Source of the DNA: Sphagnum compactum
Taxonomy: Eukaryota; Bryophyta; Sphagnopsida; Sphagnales
Reading direction: 5' to 3'
DNA: 64,000 nucleotides
Assembly (NCBI GenBank): GCA_965153455.1
Contig: OZ234495.1
Location: forward strand, 15,682,875 to 15,746,874
Part shown: in pieces, positions 38,560-49,902 of the stretch
How the letters are laid out: each line of letters opens with the position of its first letter
How positions within the stretch are numbered: the stretch's first letter is position 1
Made by a program: the position numbers and the translations under genes
The notes under the pieces: generated by a model
Databases searched by the model: none
Seen by the model: the letters and a program-made list of their open reading frames with translations, nothing else
Told to the model about the DNA's origin: nothing

Positions 38560-39490
38560 ACCAACAACCATGTAAGGGAGTTCAGGTCCATGCCTTTCCC
38601 CAGTAAATAATTACATTCCAATCTAGTCACCTTGGTGTGACTAATAATGCCAGTTTGGAACCCCATAACCCTTTCTCTTTCTTTTGGGCTTGGTTCATCC
38701 CAAGTGGCTTAAGCATGACAATACACTAGGCCTGGTCCATCTTCCTGAAAGGCATGTGCACCTGGGAAGGAGACAAAGGTGGTCCAAGCACCTCTTGGTT
38801 TTCCTATTGTGTTCGCAAGAAACCAAAGAGGTTTCTCTTGCCTTGTAACTGGTTGGCAAGAGCTCTGATCATCCAATATGTGAAAAACCTATAGGTTGGG
38901 GTCTTTGATGGTGTATCTCAGAGCCAACTGCAAAACTGAGAGTGGTGCAAGGTTGGTCCACCAATTGCGCAGCCGGTGCGACTAAGTACCGCATTGTGCC
39001 ACATCGAGTAGGAGCGACTCTCCAAGGTAATGTTTGACTAGCATGTAGTGCTCCTGGACTTTCTCCCTCTGGTCAAGCTAAGAAAGGGTGTTCTCAATTA
39101 CATAACCAAGTGTAGGAGAAATGGATTGAACCCAGGTGATCAACCATACCATGCCCGTGAAGAGACCGGATCTTGTGTCACTCAAGCCTTCTCCAAATCC
39201 AGCCGTTGAAAATCCTTGACACTCCCAACTTGAAATGATGAGGTCCATGGGGCCAAGTAACTCCATATGTTTCTTTTGAATTAGTTGTATGTTAGAGGGC
39301 AAGAAAGTGAAACTAGCCTTCCATGCGGTGGTTGCAAACTGTTGTGAAAATCTGGCTGTGAGCTCCGTCATTTTCAATGCCGCCACTTGCCTTACAATAG
39401 GATCAATGTTTACGTAGAAATACCTTCGAACCACCATCCTTGACTATAGTAGGGCTTCGAGACCTGTACCAATACCACCAAAGAGCTATA
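38560..39490 (-). pseudogene. Cytosine-5 DNA methyltransferase domain in gypsy pol (DNMT3/DRM-like)
   Basis: About 310 codons between protease and RT hold the ordered motifs of a C5-methyltransferase. Motif I is LFGGIGTGLEALL (39446-39485); motif II region YFYVNIDP; motif IV is ECQGFS with the catalytic Cys codon at 39219-39221; motif VI is YVIENT (about 39090); motif VIII region is a QCGT then SHRLRNWW stretch; the C-terminal block is ERERVMGFQTG followed by HTKVTRLE and LLGKGMDLNSLTWLL. The SHRLRNWWTNL and RERVMGF...LLGKG segments resemble DNMT3 (AHRARYFWGNL, MERVFGF...LLGRS), as does the order I, IV, VI, VIII, X. At least five in-frame stops break it. Family C5 methyltransferases transfer methyl groups to cytosine in DNA; whether intact relatives do so is inference. 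Confidence 0.85.
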
Positions 39491-39634
39491 GTAATGTAAT
39501 CCCCTCCTTAGGCGATGTCTAGGTGATTAGCTGACAAAATATTGGCTTAATCGGTTCGCCATGGCTTTCCATGTTCAAAACTAGATAGAGCTTTGACCAA
39601 GGGCTTATGGGCTGCTTTGAACCTCTGGTTCGTG

Positions 39635-40648
39635 TTAAATGTCAATAGGAACCACCCTCAAGCTTTCAGTAGCTTGGGCGTAAGTTGTCTCCTCTTCATC
39701 TCCTTCTATCCACTCGTGGCTAGATTGTTGGATGTAGGAAATAGTGTGTGTTTCCTTGAGCATACAATGGTGAGCCATAGGACTATGGTTCCCATGTAAA
39801 TCAAGGGGTATGTATCCCAGGTGGTGGCCATCAGTTTCCCAATCCACTCGGTACGCATGCTCGAACCAGTTGTCAATTATGAAACCTGGTGGAAACAAGG
39901 CCTCTTGCCCAATGAGCACATCATAACTCATGGCATTGGTGACTAAACATCTGACCTGTAGGCAAAGCTCCTAATTTGTACCTTCATTGAAGTTAAGTGC
40001 AATCAAATCCAAGCTCTCCCCAAGTACCTCCTCTACGCTCCCATTAGCGATGCAAATTTGCCACATAAATTTCCGTAGTTTGGAATCAAGCATGCCCATC
40101 TTTTTAGCAAATTGAACTCCAAGAATCATTGGTTGGGCACCTGTATCGAAAAGTACCACTCTGGGTGTATGTCCTCCCACCTGGATTGCTGACTCAATAT
40201 TGTTGACAAGGGCAACTCCGGTGGCGATGGAAGTTCTCTCACTAGGCATTACCTTCAGAAATGAATGAAAGACTTTGTGGAGATAATGACTATCCACAAC
40301 GCCTTTGCTAAATAACAAATCCACAAGTGAGGTGTTTTTAGCTCCCTTCTGATATGTGAATGTAGAATCAGAGGTAGGAGAGCCCATTAGATTAGCCATG
40401 TTAGAACTAGTGACTAGATTATGAATGCCATCTGCAACACATGAACCAATTAAGTGTGTCTCCAAGGTGTTGGATGGGACCCTTGTAGCATGTGGATCAG
40501 GGATTGGTAGAGGACCTGATGTAGTGTTCAGGGTATCCTTTAGTATTGTAATTATGTCCTTAATGCTTAGCTTCAAATCTTGAAAACTAAATAACGATAT
40601 ACTCACAAGCTTTTGCGCCACTTCACGCATTTGAAATTGGCACTCCAT
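39635..40648 (-). pseudogene. Gypsy gag C-terminus and aspartic protease
   Basis: The 40648-39971 frame ends in a retropepsin-like domain with active site VVLFDTGAQPMILG (DTGA at about 40145). It continues in a second frame, 39931-39635, with YDVLIGQEALFPPGFIIDNW, the flap and second strand region of Ty3-type proteases. One stop or shift separates them. Confidence 0.8.
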
Positions 40649-40659
40649 GAGCTAATTAG

Positions 40660-41380
40660 TGAAAAATTACGTGTTTTCTTGATGTACATGTATTCCTAGG
40701 ACACAAGAATTTGATGCCCTAGCAGCTTGTGGTGTAGTAGTCTCCTCCCCCTCGCTAACAAGGTGCGTTCTTCTTCTGTGTTGAAAGGACGAAAAGATTG
40801 TGGCATGACTGCTCAAGTTCCTTTAGCCTTGGTAATAGGACTTGAACCAGATGCGAGTCCATCAGTCTGAATTAACTGCCTAGTGGTAGAAACTCTAGGT
40901 GCCACACTAGCCTCTTGTGTCTCGAAGTACGAAGGGCAAAAAGAAATGGCAAATTCTAATGTGAGACTATAATTGTGTGCACTGGAAATAACATACTCCC
41001 CAAACATGGCATCGTGTGAGAGGCCATAGAACGACCTCGGATGTCCCTCTTGTCATCCTGGACCCTGTACAGGTTGGGCATGACTAGCTAGTGGGGAAAA
41101 CTTGCCTTTTAGATTAGCAAGTTGGGCCCTCATGATTCAAGTTCATTTTGCAAAATTTGAACTTGAGTGTAGCATGGGCTTGAAGCACCTCCCTCTTGTC
41201 AGCATTGTGCTCCTTCTTCTTAGCATTCTTACTAGAATTACCTTTGGTGGGGAAAGCCTAAGTGGAAGGCTGAGGTGCTTTGGCTTTTGGTTGAGGGGCA
41301 ACGGAAGATGCTGGCAGATTTTACCGTGGTAATTGGAGTTGCTTCCGTTCTGGGAACTTGGCAGAACAAACAATTTCCTG
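40660..41380 (-). pseudogene. Gypsy gag remnant
   Basis: Minus-strand fragments (41373-41143, 41007-40813) precede the protease frame in the right orientation and are low-complexity, Ser/Arg/Pro-rich. No capsid or zinc-knuckle motif is convincing, so this is assigned by position. Confidence 0.45.
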
Positions 41381-41759
41381 ATGTAAACAGTGGCCGTGTA
41401 ATAGCCACCGTGAGCATCTAGAAATTCAATATGACTATGGAGGAAACTCTCCCTTACAAAGGAATTTTAGAAAAACTGACAAGAGAAGGGAAGAGCTTGA
41501 CCTTTTATACAATTGCCAACAAAGCTGAAACCCTAAACAAACCATAACCCTAAAACACTTAATAGCGTACAATAGTTTAAGAACGTACATTAACCCTAAA
41601 AACATGATTGGCATGCCCGTAACCGGCCATCATGTATGAGGCCATACATATAGGCATGACAAACCTACCTAGCCAAAATACAGATCATTCGAGATGACTA
41701 TTAGTCACATGTAGTTGTAATTAAAACTAAAGTCACAAATATGACATAAAGACATGCCA

Positions 41760-43140
41760 CATATGACTACATAACTAAATTTGGACATTATTCATGAAAT
41801 ATTCTAATCATAAAAACCATGTTTTGACATAATGTTTGGCATTTTGTGTTTTATTAACGTTATGTTTTGAAGATTGTTTGGCATTTTAATGAGTGATGGT
41901 TATTCAATTCCACTCTTTTGAGTTTTATGAAGGATTATTATAATAATTTATATCATCCTCATAATGTAAAAATCTTGTGGAAAAGTTGTTGGCACCTATT
42001 TGAGATTATTTCAAAAGTTGTAATTTGTTATGTAATTTCCAAAAATATTAGTTTTAGAAATTTGATTTCTATCACCATTATTCATTTGGGATGTTTTCAT
42101 TACTTCCAAACTTTAGGAGGGAACCAAATTTATTTGAATATTCTTTTGCACCTTTTGCAATTTATTCAAGAGATTAAACTCCATCAATTTTTGAATCCTT
42201 AAATACTCCAAATTTTATTTGTTTTGTGTTGTACCCTTGGATTATGCAAGGTATCATTTTTTTCTAATAGTTGTTAATTGCTTTCAATTTTCCTTTTATC
42301 TAGGACCAAAGAGGATTTGTATGATCTATGTTAACACAAGTGATTTTCCTATTTACAAAACTTACCCCAAGTGAAGAGATAACGAGGAGGAAGGAGCAAA
42401 AGTGTGATGGAACTTAGACTTGAAGGGGTATTTTTTTTATTTTTTAGTATATTTTCATGCATCTCTATTCCTTTGTGTTTTGTAGGTGTGTTGCATTGTT
42501 TTTTCTAATATGGTTTGTGGTGTGCTTTGTGTGCATGATTTGTTTTTGGGAGTGTGGAAAAGCTTTGATATATGCATTTTGATTATTTTTTTGCACTATT
42601 TGGTGCATTGTCTTTTTTTTCTATTTCATGATGTTATGGAAGTTAATGAAATTTGGTTGCAAATAGACGGAGAGAGAGAGAGAGAGGGGAGAGGGAAGGA
42701 ACACAAGAGAGTGAGAAATGGGGAGATTTTTGTTCTTGTTTTTTTTTTTTCCTTTTTGTGGTGTTTGGTTTTTTTTATGGAGAGAAAAGGAGAAAGTGAA
42801 AAAGAAGGTATTGAAGAAATAGATATTGATAATTCATGTCATCCTAAACAACAATAATAATATAAATAGATAAATATAAATAAATAACTGGAAATTATAT
42901 TAAAAAAGAAATAACTAGCCAACATTGGTGGCCACCTTGGACAAGATTTCTTAACACAAATTATTATTATTATTATTATTATCATTTGTCTTGTTACCTT
43001 AACATTGGGTTTAAACTTGAAATAGTAATTAAGTTCAAATAACATACTTGATGTCCAATGTGGTTGTTTAATTAGCCCCCAGGCTCAATTTTTACAAAAT
43101 GCAGAATTTTCACCATAGTAAAAAACAATGGTATAAGTCA
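41760..43140. other. AT-rich spacer
   Basis: No gene is supported. A (GA)n run with 8-9 units lies at 42669-42686 and a (TTA)n run at 42960-42981. Confidence 0.55.
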
Positions 43141-43153
43141 TGTAAAAAATGTT

Positions 43154-43265
43154 GGCATCTCAAATGAGACCTGAAGCCCATAAAACACAGTTAAGTATAA
43201 CCTAGTAGCCATCTGAAATGAGACCTGAAGGAAAAAAAAGTTGGCATTTCAAAATGGCACCTGAA
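43154..43265. repeat. Three direct copies of a 23-bp motif
   Basis: GGCATCTCAAATGAGACCTG at 43154, GCCATCTGAAATGAGACCTG at 43208 and the weaker GGCATTTCAAAATGGCACCT at 43243. They lie directly before the GC-rich stretch that looks like the start of the left kinase gene's promoter or leader. Confidence 0.6.
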
Positions 43266-45297
43266 TCCCGCGTAGTCCGGTCCTTGGGCTTCGCGCTGTG
43301 CGGGGGGGAAGGGGTGGGGGCGAAGCTCTGCTCGACGCTCTGCACCTTCTTCAATCTGTCCCTGCTGCTGTGTTGCAGAGCGAATTTGATCGCAGTCGTA
43401 GTAGTGACAGAAATCCGAAGTTCCATAAGCTCACAAGCTCCATAAATAACTAAGTTTCTTTCGTTTACAGATCGGTTTGTTTGCATGCATGTTGTATTTG
43501 TGGACAAACATGCATAGATAGACAGTCGAAAGACAGAGACCAAACAAAAAAGAGACGGCATTTTTCTGTCTTTTTATCTGTCTGTCGGTAGAGTTTTTTC
43601 ATCATCTTCTTCTTCTTCTTCTTTTTGGCTGTCGGGGTGTGGTTGCAGTATCAACAACACGTACGAGTCATAGAGTGAAGGACTCTATACAACTCCGGGA
43701 CTCGATAAACACTCTCAGTCTGTGGATGCGATCGAGCCTTACCGACGGAATTCGGGATTTTCCATTGTAAGTCTGCAAGTTCTTTCTCTCCCTGCTTGCT
43801 TGAGAAAAAATAAAACATTGCCAAGCCAAGCATTCTTTCTACCTCGCAAGAGGATAGATATGTTGAGAGTTTGCGTCTCAATTTTGTAGGGTTGAATATT
43901 TTGGCTTTTTGTTTTTTTTGTTTTTCCCCTCTCCTCCTCTGCCAGCAATCAGGGCAGGCTTCATGATGTCTTGATGTCTCTGATGCACGTGAATGCAGTC
44001 TTCGCTTGTTTCTATAATGTTACTTAAAGGCAAATTCTCTAGCATTCCAGTGTTGGTATATCACACTTTTTTCTTTTCTGTCAAATGTTTATGAGTCAAT
44101 TTCAACACGTATGACTCTGGTCACAGAAATGGCCCCCTTGGGGACATTTGACACTAACTTGTCCATCGCACTAATTGACAAATTTTGCTTAAGGAAATTA
44201 CCAGAGTTTGTGCGGTTAGCTGCACACAAAGGACATCTTTCCATTAGGCTGCTGTGATCACAGATTTTGTGATCACAGCCGCTTGTCATCATGTTTTTTC
44301 AAGTAGCTGTGCTCACAGTCATCTCACAACTCCACTAGTCAAGCATTCACCCATTGTAGGAGCTTTGAGAGATGTGAGTCAAACTGTGACTCACCATAGA
44401 ATGACATCTGTCCTTTTTTTCATGAGAATATGTGTTCCCAAAGTTCTTAACACGATTAATTACATAATTTCACCACAGTTGCAGGTCTCCAAGGGAAAGT
44501 GGATGTCCCTGCAACAAGAAACAAGGCCCTATGTCAGTGGCTTTCCATTACGCTGCTGTGATCACAGCAGCCTAATGGAAAGAGACCCTAAGTGCAATGT
44601 ATTGTTATCATTGATTTGTTGAGCTTGTACATACTGGTAAATGAAATCAGTGAATTTTTAATATATTTTCTTTTTTGTTTGAATGATGGTTGATACTGAG
44701 AGAGAAACACTCACAAGAGTAAGCTTGCACCTCTGGATTTGCTGTGGATCTGATACTGAGAATGAAACACAGCTGTATTGATTCTTAGGTCACATGGTTG
44801 AAGTACAGATAACAACCAAATAGGAGTGTCAAAATGGGCTTCTTGGACCCCCCACCTGACATTCTTGACAAGATCAGAACCTGTTTGTAAACACAAGAAC
44901 AAGATCTTCATTGTAGCACCTGTTCTCCACATTAGAAAGCTGGCTTAGCAGCTTCAGCATTTGTTTCATCCCTGCCTGACCTGTGCTAGGGCTACCTTTG
45001 CTTTCACGGCGAAACAAAATCACAACCCAAAATGCATTGATTTCCCTTGTTTAAGGAGTCACATTTGGAACCATGTTACCAGTTAGATTGGCATTGAGGG
45101 CAAATTGTGGTTGCTACTGCCTTTGCAGAACCAGTATTGCATTAACATATCTAGTGTAGTTCTCAATTGACTGGTACCTATCTCTGGGAACTAGTATGGA
45201 CCAGGTGATTCATGCTGACATTTGACTTCTTGTGTTGGCCAGGTTCAAACAAAGTTTGCTGCCAATACATCAAAAGAAGCATTATATAATCTCCGAG
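43250..45297 (+). promoter_or_regulatory. Presumed promoter and intron-containing 5' leader of left kinase gene
   Basis: A GC-rich block at 43265-43400 contrasts sharply with the AT-rich DNA to its left, as plant promoters and first exons often do. A donor-like TTGTAAGTC at about 43766 and an acceptor-like TGTTGGCCAG at 45233-45242 would remove a 1.5-kb leader intron ending about 55 bases before the kinase ATG. No coding region could be supported in this stretch. The MITE at 44237 would then lie inside that intron. All of this is inferred from signals only. Confidence 0.3.
44237..44582. mobile_element. MITE-like element with 27-bp terminal inverted repeats
   Basis: The left end, CTTTCCATTAGGCTGCTGTG plus ATCACAG (44237-44263), is the exact reverse complement of the right end (44556-44582). 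The right end is in addition a 42-bp palindrome (44541-44582) with 21-base arms and a single mismatch pair and no spacer. The left end has a second TGTGATCACAG just inside. Subterminal TGTGAGTC and CTCACAG motifs also face each other. The element is 346 bp and has no ORF of note. I could not find a clear target-site duplication. Confidence 0.75.
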
Positions 45298-47661
45298 ATG
45301 GAAGTATCTGCACAAGCCCTTAGCATTATTGACAAGGTTACAAAGTTGCAGGTTGATGTTCGTATCAATTCCCAGCAGTGCAAGCGGCTTGTGGACCGCT
45401 TTGAGTACATTGGCCAATTAATCACAGAATGGGACAGTATGCATAATGCTGATCGTGATGAGCAACCTTTACAGGCTTGGGATGGAGGTGAGGTGCAGGT
45501 GTCAAGAAATTTTGACCAACTCTTGGTCGTGCTCAAGAAAGGGGAGGCCTTGGTCATGGAATGTTCAGGTCAAGATTTGAGGATGAAAGTGTTTCTGAAC
45601 ACTGACAACCGTCATGCATTTGAGGAGATCCATAGAGATATTGACACTTGTGCGTCCTTCGTACACATGGATGATCTTTCCAGCCTGGGAAAAGGGTCAG
45701 GCTTTTGCACAATGACAGAGGAGGAGAGAGCAAATTGCCTGACCTCTGATGCAGGGCAAGATCTTGGGAAAATCTTACAGTTGGATTCCGAAACCATGAC
45801 TGGCTCTTGGGAAGGACCTCATGAAGGAACAGAGAAGCTGATGAATGCAGTTAAACACAAGATCAAGCGTGGAAGGTATGATCGGGAGAGCAATGATCTG
45901 CCCGATGGCATATTCATGGATGCTTCAGAGATGAAAATTAGTAGGGCGCTTGGGAAAGGAGCTGACAATCTAATCTTTGAGGTTGATTGGCTAGGTTGCA
46001 AGCTTGCTGCTAAATATTACTTATTTGTCCTACATGAAGTGAAGCAGTTGAGTAAACTCCATCATCCACATGTTGTTCAAATTGTAGGATATTCAAAAAT
46101 TGAAGACCGTGATGTCATGATCATGGAATTGATGGATGGCAATCTTGAGGATTTAATCAAAGATTGCATGCAGAAGAATGGTTCTTCAAACAGTGGGCCT
46201 TTTTCACAAGAGGTGACTTTGGACATCCTATATCAGATTGCAAGGGGTATGCAGTACTTGCATCATCAAGGGCTTGGACATGGACGATTGAAATGTGCAA
46301 ATGTACTGGTACGAACACACAACAGTGACTCTATCGAGGTCAAGGTTGCTGATTTTGGGTATGCAACTAAAGTAAGCGAGGAAGCAATGTGTAGGGCTGG
46401 TTCTTTTGTTGAGACGATTGGACAGATGGATGTACTGGATTTTGCACAAATTGGGTGTGCAATCTCTTCTGGAATCCTACCAGCTGATGACAATCGTGCT
46501 TGGATAAATAGGATATCATTTGGAGAGCATGGTGCTCAATTTGCAATACCATCAGAGAGGTTGAGTCCTGAACTAGAGGGGCTTGTCAAAGCATGTCTGA
46601 ATAGTGTTGCTACAGAAAGGCCAACCTTTGATGAGATTTGTCACTTGCTTGATCACATTAGAGCACCAAAGCCTACTTACCTAGAACCCCAAAAGTCACC
46701 AGCCTGGAGCCTAAAAGGCATATTTGAGAATGTCTTGAACAAGGCGACTAACTTCTGGAGGCATAAGCCTTTAAGCAAATGCAGTCTTGCACCTATGCCA
46801 GATCTCAGTGAAGCAGATGAGTGCGTGGATTTGCCTTCATACCTAAGGATCAGGCAATCCTGCATAACTCTCCTGGGGGAAATTGGTCAGGGAGCTTCCG
46901 CTACAGTGTATGAGGCTGAATGGATGGGTGTCAAATTTGCTGTGAAGTCTTTTTTTGCAGAAATGCACAGCATGCAGTTGCAGAGAGAAGTTGGTGTTTG
47001 GATAAAGTTAAGACATCCCAGAATTGTGCAATTGATGGGGTTTTCAGTAGCCAAAAATTCAAGCTTGATAGTAATGGAGTTGTTGGGTGGTGATCTTCGG
47101 AAGCTGATTGACACTCGAATGGCCTCTATAAAGGAAGGAGGACCATTCATGAGGAGGGAAGCATTGGATGTCATGGTCCAGATTGCAGAAGGCATGGCAT
47201 ATTTACACAAGCAGGGGATTATGCATAGAGATCTCAAGTCCTTAAATGTGTTGGTGGTTGGTCAGTCTCGTCCTATCCAGGTCAAAATAGCAGACTTTGG
47301 TATATCTAAGTACATCAACACACCATCAGAGAGAGGAGCTGTGGGGACAGGTTTTTGGCGGGCTCCAGAGGTCCTGAGTGCATTGAGAGATGGGATAACA
47401 CAACCCACTTACACATCCAAGGCGGATGTGTATAGTTATGGGATGACATGCTATGAAGTGCTTACTGGGCTTATTCCTTTTGATGGGCACCCACGAGCAG
47501 ACTACTCCTTGGTGCTTACAGGAAACAGACCTCAACTACCCAAATATGTAAATGACGATGTGGCAGATCTGATAACAAGATGTTAGCATCAGGAGCCTGA
47601 GCAACGACCCGACTTTCTTGATATTTGTCACAAATTGAGGTCATTGATGAAAGCAACATGA
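45298..47661 (+). pseudogene. Pseudokinase-kinase protein, left copy, truncated by TAG
   Basis: One uninterrupted exon from ATG 45298 (MEVSAQALSIIDKV) to TAG 47584-47586, 762 aa. Residues 1 to about 125 look like an all-helical HeLo/MCAfunc-type bundle, as found in plant MLKL-like proteins. Kinase domain 1 (about 212-465) keeps a lysine (KLAAKYY) and DFG at 352 but has HGR at 328-330 in place of HRD, so it should lack catalysis. Domain 2 (from about 523) has GQGASATVYEAEW, the ATP lysine 550, HRDLKSLN at 643-650, DFG at 666 and WRAPEV, so it looks active. The TAG replaces a Trp codon that the right copy retains (TGTTGGCATCAG). It removes the last 26 residues, including the conserved arginine of subdomain XI; the lost frame stays open to TGA 47659-47661. 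Function is not known. Membrane or immune signalling is a guess from the architecture. Confidence 0.85.
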
Positions 47662-49871
47662 TAGTGTATTCCTGATGACAGGTGGACCCACTGATTCATT
47701 GTCTCTAGTGCAAGATATGTGGCTTGAAGGCCATCAGCAGGTTGGAGTTGTACGCAGTAAATAAGGTTAAAATATGCTTGTTGAGAATCACACAAATTAC
47801 CTATCTCTGGTCCATCTAATCTTGGAGCATTTAAATTTTTGTCTGCTTGATTTATTGTTTCACTGATGCTCATGAGATACACGGTATCATTCTCAATTGC
47901 ATCTATGGAACTAGATACTTGTGCTTTGGATTGAGTTAGGCTGAGAGTGAAATTTCACTGTCTGCACACAGGTGATGGTATTACCTATCTAGGCACATAA
48001 TGGCCAGTGGGAAGGAGGGTCCTACATTCAGCAACGCAAGGATGATGCAGTGGATTCCTAGCCTTTTATGCTTTGAGTCTGCAGTGATCTCTGTTGGTGA
48101 ATAGAAGATGGTGGCAACAAACTGCTGAGAGTTGTCAAGAGCTGAGAGATTTGGGCCAGAGAGAACCAGTACCCACCAGCGCACCATGAAGGATGGATGG
48201 TAAGTGGTCAGGAAACAGTTTTCTGTTGGGTTCCAGTTCCCTGGCTAACCATGGTGGGTAGCTCAGTTGCTTTTTTTAGCTACCTACTTATTCACTTGTT
48301 AGTAGGTAGGTACCAAATACAACCCTTACCTACATATAAACAATCTACTTACCTTGCAGTCACCTATTTTCCTACGTATCTACCTATATATAGGAAGGAC
48401 GGACTTCTTATTGCCGAGGTGAAACCAGATATTAACTCAGTTGAGGTTGATCCACAACTGAGCCATAATGGGCATCCAGTTCATGGTGCACTGGTGGGTG
48501 CTGGTTCACTCTGGCCAGAGAATCGCTGTGAAATTCTCAGGGCACGATGTGAGTCTCACAGTTCTGTAACATGGTCAACTGCGGGGTTCCTTTTGACCGA
48601 AACTAGGATCCAGTATTAGTCTGAAGTTTTTCAGACTTCAGAGGAGAGATTTTGGGCCTGGTTAGACAAGGTTGTTTCTCCATAATCCGTTCATAGACTC
48701 AAGATAATTCAATTGTCACAAGTTCAGTCCTAGGATATATACATATATTGGGCCCTGAAACACAACTGCAATGCATCAGGGCAATGAGGTAGAAAGGTAA
48801 ATGAAGCTGTTCTAGAAGGAAAGGTAAGGAGAGGTATAGGACACAGATCCACTACTAGTTTCCACAGATATTGGTAGGAATACCCTCTCTGCTATTAGAG
48901 AGCAAAAATTGTCGATGATGCTGAGGTTGTCACTAAGAGCAAAGAGTGAATAGTTGCCAATATGTGGGTCTTGATTTGAAGTAGGGACATGCTTTTTGCT
49001 CGGGAGAGGATGAAGATATTCAGCGGACTGTAAAACTCTCTGCATTGCCACCACCAGGTGGGTGATCCACAAAGTGAATTACAATAGTTGAGGATTAACT
49101 ATGATTTGTAGACTGCAGATATTCATTAACCCTAACTGATCAAGACTTCTCCCAAAAGGTGAGGAAGAAGAAACTGGCCGATGGGGATCACACTAGGTTG
49201 AACCGTAGTACTTTTGTATTATGGTTTGTGAAGAACAATTGGAGAAAAATGTGCTGGTATGCAGAGTTGATGTTGGGTGGTTGCTTGTGTTGCATGGTTC
49301 TTGCACTTCCTTTAGCTATGGTTTGTTGCTAAAGCTTGTTAGTAGTTGTGCAGCAGCACAAGACTTCTGACTCATCGCAAAATGACATGAATTGAGCTTT
49401 CTCATTTTTGCAACAGATCAAAAATGTTGTGTTTCTCACTTTGTACAATACAATAGTAACCTTTCAGGTTCAACAATAATTAAATTAATTTTTTTGTAAA
49501 TGTCAGATTTTCTAGAAATTATATGTTTGCAATGTCAAAATTTAAGAAAATTACAAAGGAGGGAAAAATACAAAAATTGGTGGAAACCCATAAGCTTTCC
49601 TACTTCAAGCCAGTCCATTGGTGTCCGGTATACCATAATTGACAACATAGTTTCTCTATCCTCTAATTGGTGGAACATTATGTCTCACCATTTTTGTAAA
49701 AAGATAGAGTAGAAAATGTTGCAAAAAATCTCATTATGGTGGAGGTTTAAAGTCCAAAGAACCTATCAAATAGGCTTCCTATATTTATTGCCAAAATTTC
49801 ATAAATTATTATTATTATTGCCGAACTGAATTTTGAAAGATAAAATAATTATTTGGAACCTGAAAAGGTTC

Positions 49872-49902
<31 letters not shown>

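Larger units (their letters stand above)
34684..41520 (-). mobile_element. Decayed Ty3/gypsy retrotransposon with methyltransferase and PHD domains
   Basis: On the minus strand from right to left I can follow a gag remnant (about 41380-40660), aspartic protease (40200-39640), DNA methyltransferase (39490-38560), reverse transcriptase (38200-37280), RNase H (37260-36930) and integrase (36550-35845). The integrase-before-end order after RNase H is that of Ty3/gypsy. The last part, integrase C-terminus plus PHD finger plus polypurine tract plus LTR start, lies at 34690-35845 in the opposite orientation. The element carries many stop codons and frameshifts and cannot be active. A minus-strand TATAAAAGG at 41501-41509, followed by leader-like sequence, may mark the 5' LTR promoter, but I could not prove a matching LTR pair. 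Confidence 0.9.

Noticed and set aside
48197-48619. 140-codon ORF in the left arm as a gene.
   Set aside because: No domain; the right copy is shortened and altered at its end; it crosses a nested inverted repeat.
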